Origin: Coccinella septempunctata
Lineage: Eukaryota; Arthropoda; Insecta; Coleoptera; Coccinellidae
Length of the DNA stretch: 64,000 bases
Assembly: GCF_907165205.1 (NCBI RefSeq)
Contig: NC_058192.1
Location: forward strand, 33,756,001 to 33,820,000
Direction of reading: 5' to 3'
The notes under the pieces were generated by a model. It did no database searches. It saw only the letters and a list, made by a program, of their open reading frames with translations, and had not been told where the DNA came from. The translations under genes were made by a program, and so were the position numbers. This document shows positions 26,979 through 35,495 of this stretch, piece by piece. Position 1 is the stretch's first letter; each line of letters starts with the position of its first letter.

Positions 26979-27697
26979 ATCACGAAGTATGCGGTATCAA
27001 GAAAAGACTTACAGTTTGTTCCGGTACGGTCACACCACCACTTAAGCAAAAAAAATGAAGAAAAGCAAAAGAAAACTCTAATAGGAAGAAAGACTTAAAA
27101 AGCGGAAATGAATTAATTACTGAATCGAGAAAAGAATCAATTACAGAATCACTACCGGATCAGGACTGAAAAATGAATCTAGAATACAGAATCGCAGATT
27201 GACTACCGAATGAATAATAATGAATTATCTTCGTCTGGTGGTGTGGCCCTATTTATTAACTCTCCAACATGTGGACGGTCACGTGATCAAAATTGCACTC
27301 AAAATTCGGAATTCTCGAATATTCTCCCCAGAAGAAATATTCTCGGTGGCGGTTATCTCTTTAGCGGTAAAAGATACTGTCGTTATCTGCAATCCACGAT
27401 GTTTTATACTGAATTCGGCGTGTTTTTGTGGACGGAAAAACAACGCCGAATGCAGAAAGACACTTTTTCTTTATTTTGAATTCTTGCGGCGGATTAATGA
27501 TGGAAATTTCAATTGTACGGAATTTGAATTTATTCATCAGGATTCTGAAAAATATTTCCAAAATGAAACGGAATAACTATATTGAAACTGAAATCTCCAT
27601 CAGACGGTGTTGCATTATTTCAACTGGAAAATTCAGGGAAACGGATATTTAAAACGAGGCTTGATTTTTACCAAAAAAACAATCAAGTATCGTTACA

Positions 27698-28725
27698 GGC
27701 CCCTTGGTTTTCGAGATATTGGAGATTTTCGAAAATTAAAGAAAATCACACCCTTCGCCACTCGTTGTGCAGGCAAGATTCCAAATAGAGGAATTTTTTC
27801 AAACTATTTTTTGTTTAGTATACCTGTATAGATGCGGTATCGACTGTAAATCATTATTTTTGAGGCGCATGAATACTTTTCCATAAAAAAAAAGATCTAA
27901 CTCAACTTTTCCGTTTTGCTTATTTCTATTCCTATTCCTAAGTTCAACCCAGCGTGGTGTAAAAAATAATATGGTTACCTGAGTGCCAAAGCAAGAGGAA
28001 GCATGCCTGTTTCACTGAGATTTTGAAAATAGTCTACACTTTCTAATGAATCATAGTTTATTGCAAATCAACAATTTTAAAAATAAGTATCGTTTCATTG
28101 AATTGAATTTCACAAAAGATGCTCTAAGAGGCCGCCATGAGCTTCAGTACATGCTCTATACCTTCTTATAGATGGTTGTCTCAGTCTGCTTGCATTTCTC
28201 ATTTTAGCTGCTAAAAATTTTAGAAACAGTGTGTTCATTAAACTAGGCCTCAACTGATTGCAATAGGAATTTATTTTGTATTAAATGCTGAATATACAGA
28301 GAGTTATACCATTTTGGAATCTTAATGAAACGGGCATGTTTTATCTTGCATTGGCCCTCAGGTAACAATTTTATTTTTCACACCACGCTAGGTTGAACTC
28401 ATGAAAAAAAAAATTTGTAAAACAGAAGAGTTGAGTTAGATCTTATTTCATGAAGAACTATTCATGCGCTTCAAAAATCATGAATTATATTCGAAAGATC
28501 ATCTATTCAGGAATACTTTCCAAAAAACAGTTTGAAACAATCCTTCATTTGAAGTCTTGCCTGCAAAACGAGTGGCGAAGGGTGTAATTCTCTTGAATTT
28601 TCGAAAATCTCCAATATCTCGAAAACCAAGGCACTTTTACTGAACATAAAATATATTTTTCTGAACCGCCATAGAATCCTCTACCCGCAGGCTCCATATT
28701 ATCCATTCATTACGCCACACCCTGT
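27698..28725. mobile_element. Foldback (long inverted repeat) element
   Basis: The left arm (from 27698, CTTGGTTTTCGAGATATTGG) pairs with the reverse complement of the right arm (ending near 28640). Shared blocks include CACCCTTCGCCACTCGTT, AGATCTAACTCAACT, AACCCAGCGTGGTGT and the GAGTGCCAAAGCAAGAG stretch. A short loop lies near 28100-28250. The right end is ACACCCTGT (28717-28725), the terminus shared by other foldbacks in this window. The matching left end is missing because the LTR at 27697 interrupts it. No transposase is visible, so it is non-autonomous. Confidence 0.75.
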
Positions 28726-28854
28726 ATAATACAAGCAAAAAAACCCGCATAAGAATGACAGTCCCAGAAATTTAGTGGTATGCTCCGAGGCGATTGAACT
28801 ATCCTCTATATTTATTGATTTTATTTTTTATAGATAATATTATATCTATCTGTT
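28726..28854. other. Short unassigned AT-rich spacer
   Basis: I see no gene or repeat here. It separates the foldback element from the reverse-transcriptase relic. Confidence 0.5.
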
Positions 28855-29585
28855 GTGAATAGAATACTTGTTGTTTTATCCACATTCAAAATCAATTTGT
28901 TCATAGCTAGCCAGTGTTTAATTCCTTCATAAACAATAGCAGCGATATTTGACTTGTTCTTCCTCCAATGATTATATTAGTGTCATCCACGAATCCTGTG
29001 ACTGATGTTAGGTCCAATCCAAAACTATCGTACAAATCATTAATGAACAAAACAAACAGTATGGGTCCCAGAACACTACCCTGAGGTACCCCACACTCAC
29101 AACCAATTAATGTGGATTTGGCTTTGGTGCCTGATTTCTTTATGACAGTTCTTTGTTTTCTGTTGTTCAGATATGATTCAAAGCAGGTGTATGCCCTACC
29201 TCTGATTCCCATTCTTTTAAGTTTACACACTATGAGAGGTGTGGATAAACAATCATATGCTTTAGTCAAGTCTATGAAGAGAGCTAATGCCAAGTTATCC
29301 TGTTCTATAAGATTTATTATTGTCTTTGTTAATTCAAAACTGGCAGTTTGTGTTGATCTATTTCGTAGGTAACCATGTTGATAAGCAGAAAAGAGGCTAC
29401 ACCCTTCAATGAAATCTATCAATCTTCTGCACATTGCATGCTCAAATATCTTAGAAAAGCTTGGCAATACACTAATAGGGCGATAACTCTCGAATAAATT
29501 TTTATCACCTTTCTTATATACAAGGTGAATCAGTCCTATTTTCAATTGATCTGGAAAAATGCCATATATAAAGGAGTTATTTATT
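28855..29585 (-). pseudogene. Jockey/CR1-type non-LTR reverse transcriptase fragment
   Basis: The minus strand encodes the palm and fingers of a non-LTR retrotransposon reverse transcriptase. In order: FPDQLKIGLIHLVYKKGD and SYRPISVLPSFSKIFE (fingers); LFIDLTKAYDCL (motif A, catalytic Asp); CGVPQGSVLGPILFVLFIND (motif B and beyond); GFVDDTN (motif C, the DD pair, with Val in place of the usual Ala). The frame then meets a stop (28907), but the same frame continues with LAMNKLILNVDKTTSILF, so the stop is an internal nonsense codon. The endonuclease domain, upstream ORF and 3' end are gone. The 5' edge at about 29585 is fused to a different element. Clade is judged from general motif style, so Jockey versus CR1/L2 is uncertain. 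Confidence 0.8.
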
Positions 29586-30510
29586 ATTATTTAGCTCTCG
29601 ATCAGGCCATACATTGATATCATATACACGAAATCCGTAGTTATATATTTTTTTCCAATAGTTTGTCATGACTCACTGTGTCGAATGCTTTCGCAAGATC
29701 TACAAATACACCGAGAGTTGGTTTACTGGTATCTATATTTTCATAAAGCTTTGTTGATAAGTCTCTTATTGCATTTTCCATTGAGAGTCCCTGTCAAGAA
29801 CCATATTTTTATTTTTTATTTATTTCTTTCCAAAAACTCATCATTCGCACCTTGATTAATTTCTCAAGAATCCTCCCCACATTTGAAATCAGAGTTATTG
29901 GCCTATGCTTCATCATTTGCGACCTATCCCCACTTTTATGTATGGATCTAACCACTACTAACTTCAAAATGTCTGGAAAACAACCCCTTTGAAAACAGAT
30001 GATCACCACATAAGTCAACGGTTCGGCAATTTCCTCCTTTATTTCTTTTAGAGTTTCGGCTCTTATTCTATCGACGCCGGTTGACTTTTTAGTTTTCAAT
30101 TCCGATATAACCTGGATGATTTCTGGCGGTTCCACCGGAGCTAGATAAAACGAGCCATCAACTTTAAGAATATTCTCAATGAAATCTTCCGAAATTTACT
30201 AGCATATTCTTCACCTAATTTGCTATAGTATTCATTGAAAGATTGTGCGATCTCGTAATCCGCATAAATTTTTCCTTCCTCTGATATATGTATTTTTTTT
30301 CTGGTTTATGCTCATTGCAGATGTTTTTCACGTAGTCTCATAACGTCTTCGATCCTGAAGTCTTTCGAATGCAGTCTTGAAAGTAGTTATACTAAGCTTT
30401 TTTTATTTTTTCTGGACATCATTTTTGCATCTTGAATATTCATTTTTAAATTTTGATTATATCGTTCTTTTTTTAGCCTACGACATAATTCATTTTTATA
30501 GTTGATCTAT
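29586..30510 (-). pseudogene. Second non-LTR reverse transcriptase fragment, frameshifted
   Basis: A different non-LTR reverse transcriptase lies upstream on the same strand. The linker upstream of RT reads EIAQSFNEYYSKLGEEYAS near 30210-30275. After a frame break at about 30135, a 108-residue frame holds TKKSTGVDRIRAETLKEI, VVVRSIHKSGD and HRPITLISNVGRILEKLI (fingers). Another frame break is followed by VFVDLAKAFDTVSHDKLLEK (motif A) at about 29650-29720, then YGF and GLIES remnants before similarity ends near 29590. Motifs B and C of this element are missing and its tail is replaced by the fragment at 28855-29585. It has at least two frameshifts. Confidence 0.75.
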
Positions 30511-30924
30511 TTCAAAATTGGTGATGGGCTTTTTCCCTCACCCTGGACGCTCCTCATCTTTGCTCGGGTGCCAGTGGGGCAATCAGTGGAACCCCACGTC
30601 TCTCACAGAATCTCCAAAGAATTAGAGAGCCCGGGTGAACTTAAATGTGGAGAAGGGTAACAATGAAAACTAGGGTGGTAGCATCTTCTTGGTCCCTGCC
30701 TTCTGACGATTTTTAATCGTTCAAAAAGAGAACCTACCTCTTCTGACAAAAATCTAGCTGTAACTGATTTAGGAAACAAACTCACACTGGCAAAAATAAC
30801 TGGCAACAAAATAAACGTTCAGTTCTTCATTCCTACATGATTAAATTATATACAGAAATGTACAAGTAGTAACAAATGTTGATGTCAACCGGCGGCCTGG
30901 TCGGTGTGGGGCCGGCTGATGAAA
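30511..30924. other. Unassigned interval beside a Gypsy LTR
   Basis: No coding potential is convincing. The minus strand carries TGGCACCCGAGCAAAG near 30570-30585, loosely like a primer-binding site, but no LTR end abuts it. The interval may be element leader or LTR sequence. Confidence 0.3.
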
Positions 30925-31092
30925 TACGGTCTCTCCAGGAAAATACGGTTGAAATAGATAGTTTATACAGTTAAATTTTGTACGGTCACTCCAGAGGAGT
31001 ACGGTGGAAATAGCCGGTAAATACGGTTAAATTTTGTACGGTCCCTCCACAGGAGTACGGTGGAAATAGACGGTAAATACGGTTAATTTTTG
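30925..31092. repeat. Three 56-bp tandem repeats in the LTR
   Basis: Units begin TACGGTCTCTCCAGG (30925), TACGGTCACTCCAGAGG (30981) and TACGGTCCCTCCACAGG (31037), each ending near ACGGTTAAATTTTG. The constant 56-bp spacing shows tandem duplication. Confidence 0.85.
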
Positions 31093-32036
31093 AAATCCTG
31101 GCGAGTCACTCCCTCTGTCGGCGGAAATCGGTACGGTGGCTGGTCCCAGTCCAATTGAAGTGCACCCTGTCTCTTTCTCTCTCTCTCTCTTTCTCTCTGC
31201 GACCCTCAAAATAGCTGCCAGTCAGACAGAAGGTCGAAAGAAGCTGTCAATCTGTATCTTGATGGGTTGGAAGTCCGCTTATGCGGTGCTTATTAACAAA
31301 ATAAGCACCAAGAATACGGTAGGAACCCCAAGTCCTCCTGGGACCTAACATCGGCCGAACGGTCGCGGAAGCCGGCACTCTACACAGCCTACAGTAACTA
31401 GATCAAGTTTAAATGGTGGTAGGTATTTTCAGCCAGTCCAACGGACTAACGAACGTGGAAAATAGTGAAGATATCCCCTCAGGTATGCATTACGTAAGGA
31501 ATAATAATGCCACAAGTGACTTGCCTTAAACTTTCAAACTTGTCGTAATTTTAACTGTACTGCACGGTAAAACACCTCACACAATTACCTTGGTACTTAG
31601 ATCTCAACTTAATCGCTCTTGACCTTCAGCGCCGGGCGTCGAAGAAGTACCCCTCCCCTCGGGAAAATTAGCCTCGCTATGGGTAACTGATTTCCCCATT
31701 GGATATACTCAAATTGTTCGGTCAATCAACCGGCTCGGAAAGAGACATAAACAATTGAAGTGAACAAGTCGAAAGACATTTCTCGAGTCAGAAAAACTAC
31801 GGTTGAACTGAAAGAATTATAAAATACATGAATTCTGAAAACAAAAGACATATACGGTTTCCGCTACAAATATGGGACTATTCGGTGGAAAACAATGACA
31901 TAATATCAATCGGTTAAGCCCCCTCTATGATTATATAACGGTTTTCTTCCAAAATATTTCAGTTGTCAGGTCCTATTATGAAAGTATCGCTGAAAATATT
32001 TCCATTCGTGGTAAAGCAAAAATCTGCCTCGTCACA
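30925..32036 (-). mobile_element. 3' LTR of the second Gypsy element (left edge unknown)
   Basis: On the minus strand a purine tract (GAAGGAGGGGGA) is followed at once by TGTGACGAGGCAG starting at 32036, the classic polypurine-tract/LTR junction. The LTR runs to lower coordinates; its far end was not found, so 30925 is only the limit of its tandem repeats. It includes three 56-bp repeats, a CT-rich run (31167-31200), a TATAT-rich segment near 31930 and dense CGGT words. Confidence 0.55.
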
Positions 32037-32050
32037 TCCCCCTCCTTCGT
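32037..32050 (-). promoter_or_regulatory. Polypurine tract of the second Gypsy element
   Basis: Minus strand CGAAGGAGGGGGA lies immediately before TGTGAC, the LTR start. In LTR elements such a tract primes plus-strand synthesis. Confidence 0.65.
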
Positions 32051-32311
32051 CGGCAAAAAATAAAACGAAATTTTATTTTTCTTTCAACCCCCCTTTTTAT
32101 CGTTGCGGTATTTCTAAATGTCGGTTTCAGCCTGTGAACAAAGAAAAGCTGCGGGGTTATTGACCTCGGAGTTATTTCATGACCTGATCAACTCGAACGG
32201 TAAGTTAAAATAGTCGGTTGGCGCATCCACCATTTCGGTAAGAAGACTTTTAACCTTCTCGGATTTTCAAATTGGAAATTATTCGGTCAGGCTCTTAACG
32301 GTATATACCTT

Positions 32312-32780
32312 TCAATTCCAGGGGACTTCAGGTCCTTCATGTAGATGTGTCTGACAACCTTACCACTGCCATTCTTACGTTTATAACGGTATACGGTTTG
32401 GAGTATTTCGGAGCCAAATTGGCGGCAACTCCCTCCACTGCAGAAGACAAGGAATGCTCACTTCGGTACACTTGGTCTCCAATCCTATGACGCCAGTCCC
32501 TATGACGTAGGTTATAGTGACTTTTCTGGGCGAAGGGTCGTGTTAATCTAGTTCGGACAAATTTAAAAGTTTCGGTAAATCGGTTACGGTTATTTACATG
32601 GTAAGCAACTTGCGGTTCGGTATCCGGTTTGGTGTGATCCTTCCCATCCTTGTTAGACATCTTGGTAGAAAACTTGGCGTTCATTGAACGCATTTCCCTA
32701 TTAAAATTCAAGAATGCTGGGCGCTCTCCGGTCGACTCCTGCTTTGCGGAATTAACTCTCTCATCTTACTTGGAAGCCTG
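32312..32780 (-). pseudogene. Gypsy integrase C-terminal fragment (second element)
   Basis: The minus strand encodes ELNSAKQESTGERPAFLN, the end of the catalytic core, then KSHYNLRHRDWRHRIGDQVY, SLSSAVEGVAANLAPKY and KPYTVINV, the integrase C-terminal domain. It is a diverged relative of the fragment at 3343-3858, sharing STG.PAFLN, YNLR, LSSAV and LAPK at equivalent places. A stop after RLSDTST (32337) is followed by weak continuation (HIYMKDLKSPG), suggesting a late frameshift. The DDE core that should lie upstream is deleted. Confidence 0.8.
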
Positions 32781-32899
32781 GTACTCACATCTTTAGACAG
32801 CTGTTCTCATGGATCTAAATTACATTCATTTGGAGAATCTGTCATTTTTACAAGGTTCTTCCACCAAATAGGAATGATTCCTTGCCAGTTTCTGCTGTG

Positions 32900-33152
32900 G
32901 AACCTTGTATCGGTGACGGCTACATTTTCGGACATATTGGGCAATTTATCGGAACATTCCTGACCAATAGTAGCTGCGGGCTATGCGAAATTTCGTTTCT
33001 GTTATTCCCAAGTGTCCAGCGGTCAGTCGGTCGTGGTTTTCGAGAAGGACTTCTCTTCGGTCATCTTTCGGAAAACTTTCAGGGATTTCCCAATTCAGGC
33101 TCTGTAAAATCATCGGTTTCGCAGAATTGGCGGTATAATTTTCCTGACACAA
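32900..33152 (-). pseudogene. Gypsy integrase N-terminal (H2C2) fragment
   Basis: The minus-strand frame reads IPESFPKDDRREVLLENHD, TAGHLGITETKFRIARSYYW and SGMF. This is the conserved block around the two histidines of the integrase zinc-binding domain in Gypsy elements. The two cysteines expected about 30 residues later are not visible: the sequence continues as a decayed frame. It joins almost directly to the protease segment upstream, so RT and RNase H are gone. Confidence 0.75.
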
Positions 33153-33179
33153 TCCTGTAGTCGGAAAACGCTGTTGGAT

Positions 33180-33650
33180 TTAATTTCACCTCTGTCAATT
33201 TCCTCCTGTATCATGAGCAACTTCCATTGTCCTCGGTCAGGCATATAGTTCCTTCGGTCGGTAATAGTAACGGTAACGGATTCTGCTTTTCCTGCCATTC
33301 AGAAAGCATTCGGCGGTTTGGAGATTGATGGGGATGTCGTGTGATCTCAGTACATCCATTCCCAGTACTACTCTGATCGGTAAATCTGAAACTAACAACC
33401 AAATAGCCTGTATATTTTCGGATCCAACCTGAACCTGTGTTGTGTACATTTCCGTAATCGGGATAGAACTTCCGTTAGCGACGGTTTTGGAAACGTTCCT
33501 AACATAATTCGATTTTATTCCAGCGGCCTTGCAGTGGGCAGCTACTTCACTGCTGATGAAGGACCTGGTTTATCCGGTGTCCAAGAGTGTCTGGAACTCC
33601 TTGTCTCCTATAAGAACAGTAATTATAGGACGGTTATCAGAAAGGGTTTT
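33180..33650 (-). pseudogene. Gypsy aspartic protease fragment
   Basis: The minus strand encodes FQTLLDTG at about 33573-33596, with the DTG active-site triad, followed by an in-frame TAA and then RSFISSEVAAHCKAAGIKS. The frame continues through SIPITEMYTTQVQVGSENIQ to LLVSDLPIRVVLGMDVLRSH, the second conserved glycine-rich block of retroviral-type proteases. The nonsense codon next to the active site shows it is dead. Downstream frames up to 33180 fade and RT is absent. Confidence 0.75.
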
Positions 33651-33734
33651 CTTCGGAATAACCAGGGATGGGGTTGGTTGGGACTGACGGATCTCCGGTT
33701 TCGGGGAGTTCCTCGGTAACGGACACTGACAATT

Positions 33735-34040
33735 TCTGGACATTACACCCTTCTTACGACATCAAAAGCAGAAAAGTATCGGTTTCGATGTACACTGTGT
33801 TTGTAGATGGCCCTTACCACTACATATCCAGCACTGGGGTTCGGTTGGTGGTCGGACGGTTTTCTTCGGTTCTTTTTTTTTGACGTGCTGTAGAGTTTTG
33901 GACAAGTTTCAGTTTCTCGGAAGGTTCGGACAGTGTGCTGAGGTGCATTCCGATCGGTTGGATGTTCGCTGAGGGATTTCGGAAGGTAAGATGCGGTTCG
34001 TTGATGAGACCTTTTTATATCGGTGGCGAAGTATAGTTAG
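33735..34040 (-). pseudogene. Gypsy gag C-terminus with zinc knuckles
   Basis: The minus strand encodes CWICSGKGHLQTQC, a perfect CX2CX4HX4C knuckle (about 33793-33834). Close behind is a second, damaged one: CF*CRKKGVMSRNC, with a stop and Val where His belongs. Such knuckles bind RNA in gag proteins. The gag body upstream is cut off at about 34047 by the poly(A) tail of retrotransposon copy A. Confidence 0.75.
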
Positions 34041-34140
34041 CAGTTTGCCATTTATTTTTTTTTTTTTTATTTTTTTTTTTAATAATCACCATTCTGGGTA
34101 GGCACATGATTATGCCGGATCACGAGGATCAAAGCATTTC

Positions 34141-35110
34141 TCAGCTGCTGGTGAGGAATCTTCTGACTATCCTTGTAGTCCAGAGAATGACTTCCCTCTG
34201 TGCCACATCGATTAGGCTCTCATCAAGTCCGAGCTGCGTAGTGTGCTGGGTCAGGTGCATTTCAACAAGTCCATTGGTTGTGATGACGAGCGGAAGGATC
34301 GAAATACAGGTAAGTTGGTGAATCTCTTTTAGTTCAAAAGCCAGGTCATGATATTTGTCTATTTTCTCAGTGTAAGCTTTCTCAGCGTTGTCATCCGCTT
34401 GAACCGTGATGTCAATGATTGTTGCCGTCTTTTCTTTTTTGTCAAAGATGACAATGTCTGGGCGGTTGTGTAAGACTGATCGATCAGTAGTTAGTGGATG
34501 ATCCCAGTAAAGCTTCAGGCTTTCATTCTCTAGCAGAGTTTGTGGTGAGTATTCATGAATTTTTTATGATATTTTAATAATCCATGTTTTATGGCAATTG
34601 CCTGGTGGTAAACTTTTGCCATGGCATTGTGACGATCCGTGTATTCTCTGGGAGCGAGAGTTGCACAGGAGGAAGCGACATGCTGGATCGTTTCTACGGA
34701 TTGTGAGCATTTGCGACATCTATCTGTTGGCAAGTTCTTTTTCACTATATTTTTCAGGTAGGCTCTCGTAGGTATTACCTGGTATTGGATGGCTGCAAGT
34801 CTGCCTTCCGTCTCTGGAAAAAGATAACCGGCTTTCAGGTAAGAAATAGACTTTTCTTTGTTGATCTTATTCCATTTCAGGGCAGTGGGATATCTTCCAT
34901 GAAGGGCTTTACCGTGCCATTCCCGAGTGATTTCCTCGATGTTTGAGGTTTCTACTGGGTCTATTCTCGATGCCAGGTTCGGGGCTGTGATGTTGTGGTC
35001 TTCTTCGGCTATAGCTTGATAGAAAGGTGAGTTTTTTGATTGAAAATACTCTCTCATCTGTTTGACTACAGTGCGATGCGTGTGCTCAATTTTCTGTAGG
35101 CCACTTCCTC
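34141..35110 (-). pseudogene. Copy A ORF, zinc-knuckle and endonuclease part
   Basis: Beyond the nested insertion the ORF resumes with GGSGLQKIEHTHRTVVKQMR. It continues through GYLFPETEGRLAAIQYQVIP to the knuckle CRKCSQSVETIQHVASSC (CX2CX8HX4C). After a frame break near 34530 it reads HNRPDIVIFDKKEKTATIID, where the PD and the later Asp are the restriction-like endonuclease signature, then DNAEKAYTEKIDKYHDLAFE, ending VRRFLTSS and a stop at 34141. The endonuclease residues survive although the frame does not. In this group the endonuclease nicks the target for target-primed reverse transcription. Confidence 0.85.
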
Positions 35111-35120
35111 CTTCATTTCT

Positions 35121-35495
35121 TCTTCTTCTTCTTCTTCTTCCACGCAATTTAGGCCTTAGGCCTGTAAGTCCCATTTCAACTCTCCTGTGAGATTGACGTC
35201 CAAGAATCTTTCCACCTTTTTGGTGGCCTGCCCGGAGGATGTCGTGCCATCCCTTGCAATCCTCGCTATTCTATTAACATCCATTCGGCTCACATGCTCA
35301 TTCCATTCTCGTCGTCGTCTGCGGCCCCATCTGACCACGTCTTCGATCTCGCATTCGTTCCGTATGTCGCTGCTTCTTTTCATGTCTCTCAGAGAGTAGC
35401 CTGCAATACTTCTGAGTGCTTTCATTTTAGTTGTTCTCAAGATGTTCTTGGTTCTTTGGTTTTCTGCCCGGGTTTCTATAGCATATGTAAGTACA
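35121..35495 (-). mobile_element. Nested 5'-truncated non-LTR element fragment with target duplication
   Basis: A 375-bp segment splits copy A and is bounded by direct repeats CTTCATTTCTT (from 35111 and from 35496). Its minus strand encodes the C-terminal end of another non-LTR retrotransposon: RTTKMKALRSIAGYSLRDM, then IEDVVRWGRRRRREWNEHVS and RM, followed by a short tail, and it ends in a (GAA)n-type microsatellite (35121-35150). 5' truncation with a microsatellite 3' end suits RTE-like elements; the clade is tentative. The identity of the target is certain because copy A reads through cleanly once one repeat and the insertion are removed. Confidence 0.8.

Larger units (their letters stand above)
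25864..27697 (-). mobile_element. 5' LTR of a Gypsy-type element
   Basis: The inner end (minus strand) is CCCGTAACA directly before the primer-binding site. The outer end is proposed at 27697, where the minus strand starts TGTAACGATACTTG. The termini are inverted repeats with one mismatch (TGTAACG/CGTAACA). The outer end is supported independently: similarity between the two arms of the adjacent foldback element breaks off at about 27700. At 1834 bp it is a long LTR. It contains three 167-168-bp tandem repeats and a TATA-like motif. Longer open frames inside it (for example 27220-27576) look incidental. Confidence 0.6.

Noticed and set aside
27210..27576. Overlapping open frames of 89 and 118 residues
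   Set aside because: They lie inside the proposed LTR, overlap in different frames and match no family.
30565..30590. Second possible primer-binding site (TGGCACCCGAGCAAAG, minus strand)
   Set aside because: No convincing LTR end with CA adjoins it, and it would require an LTR shared between two tandem elements. Kept only as a note.
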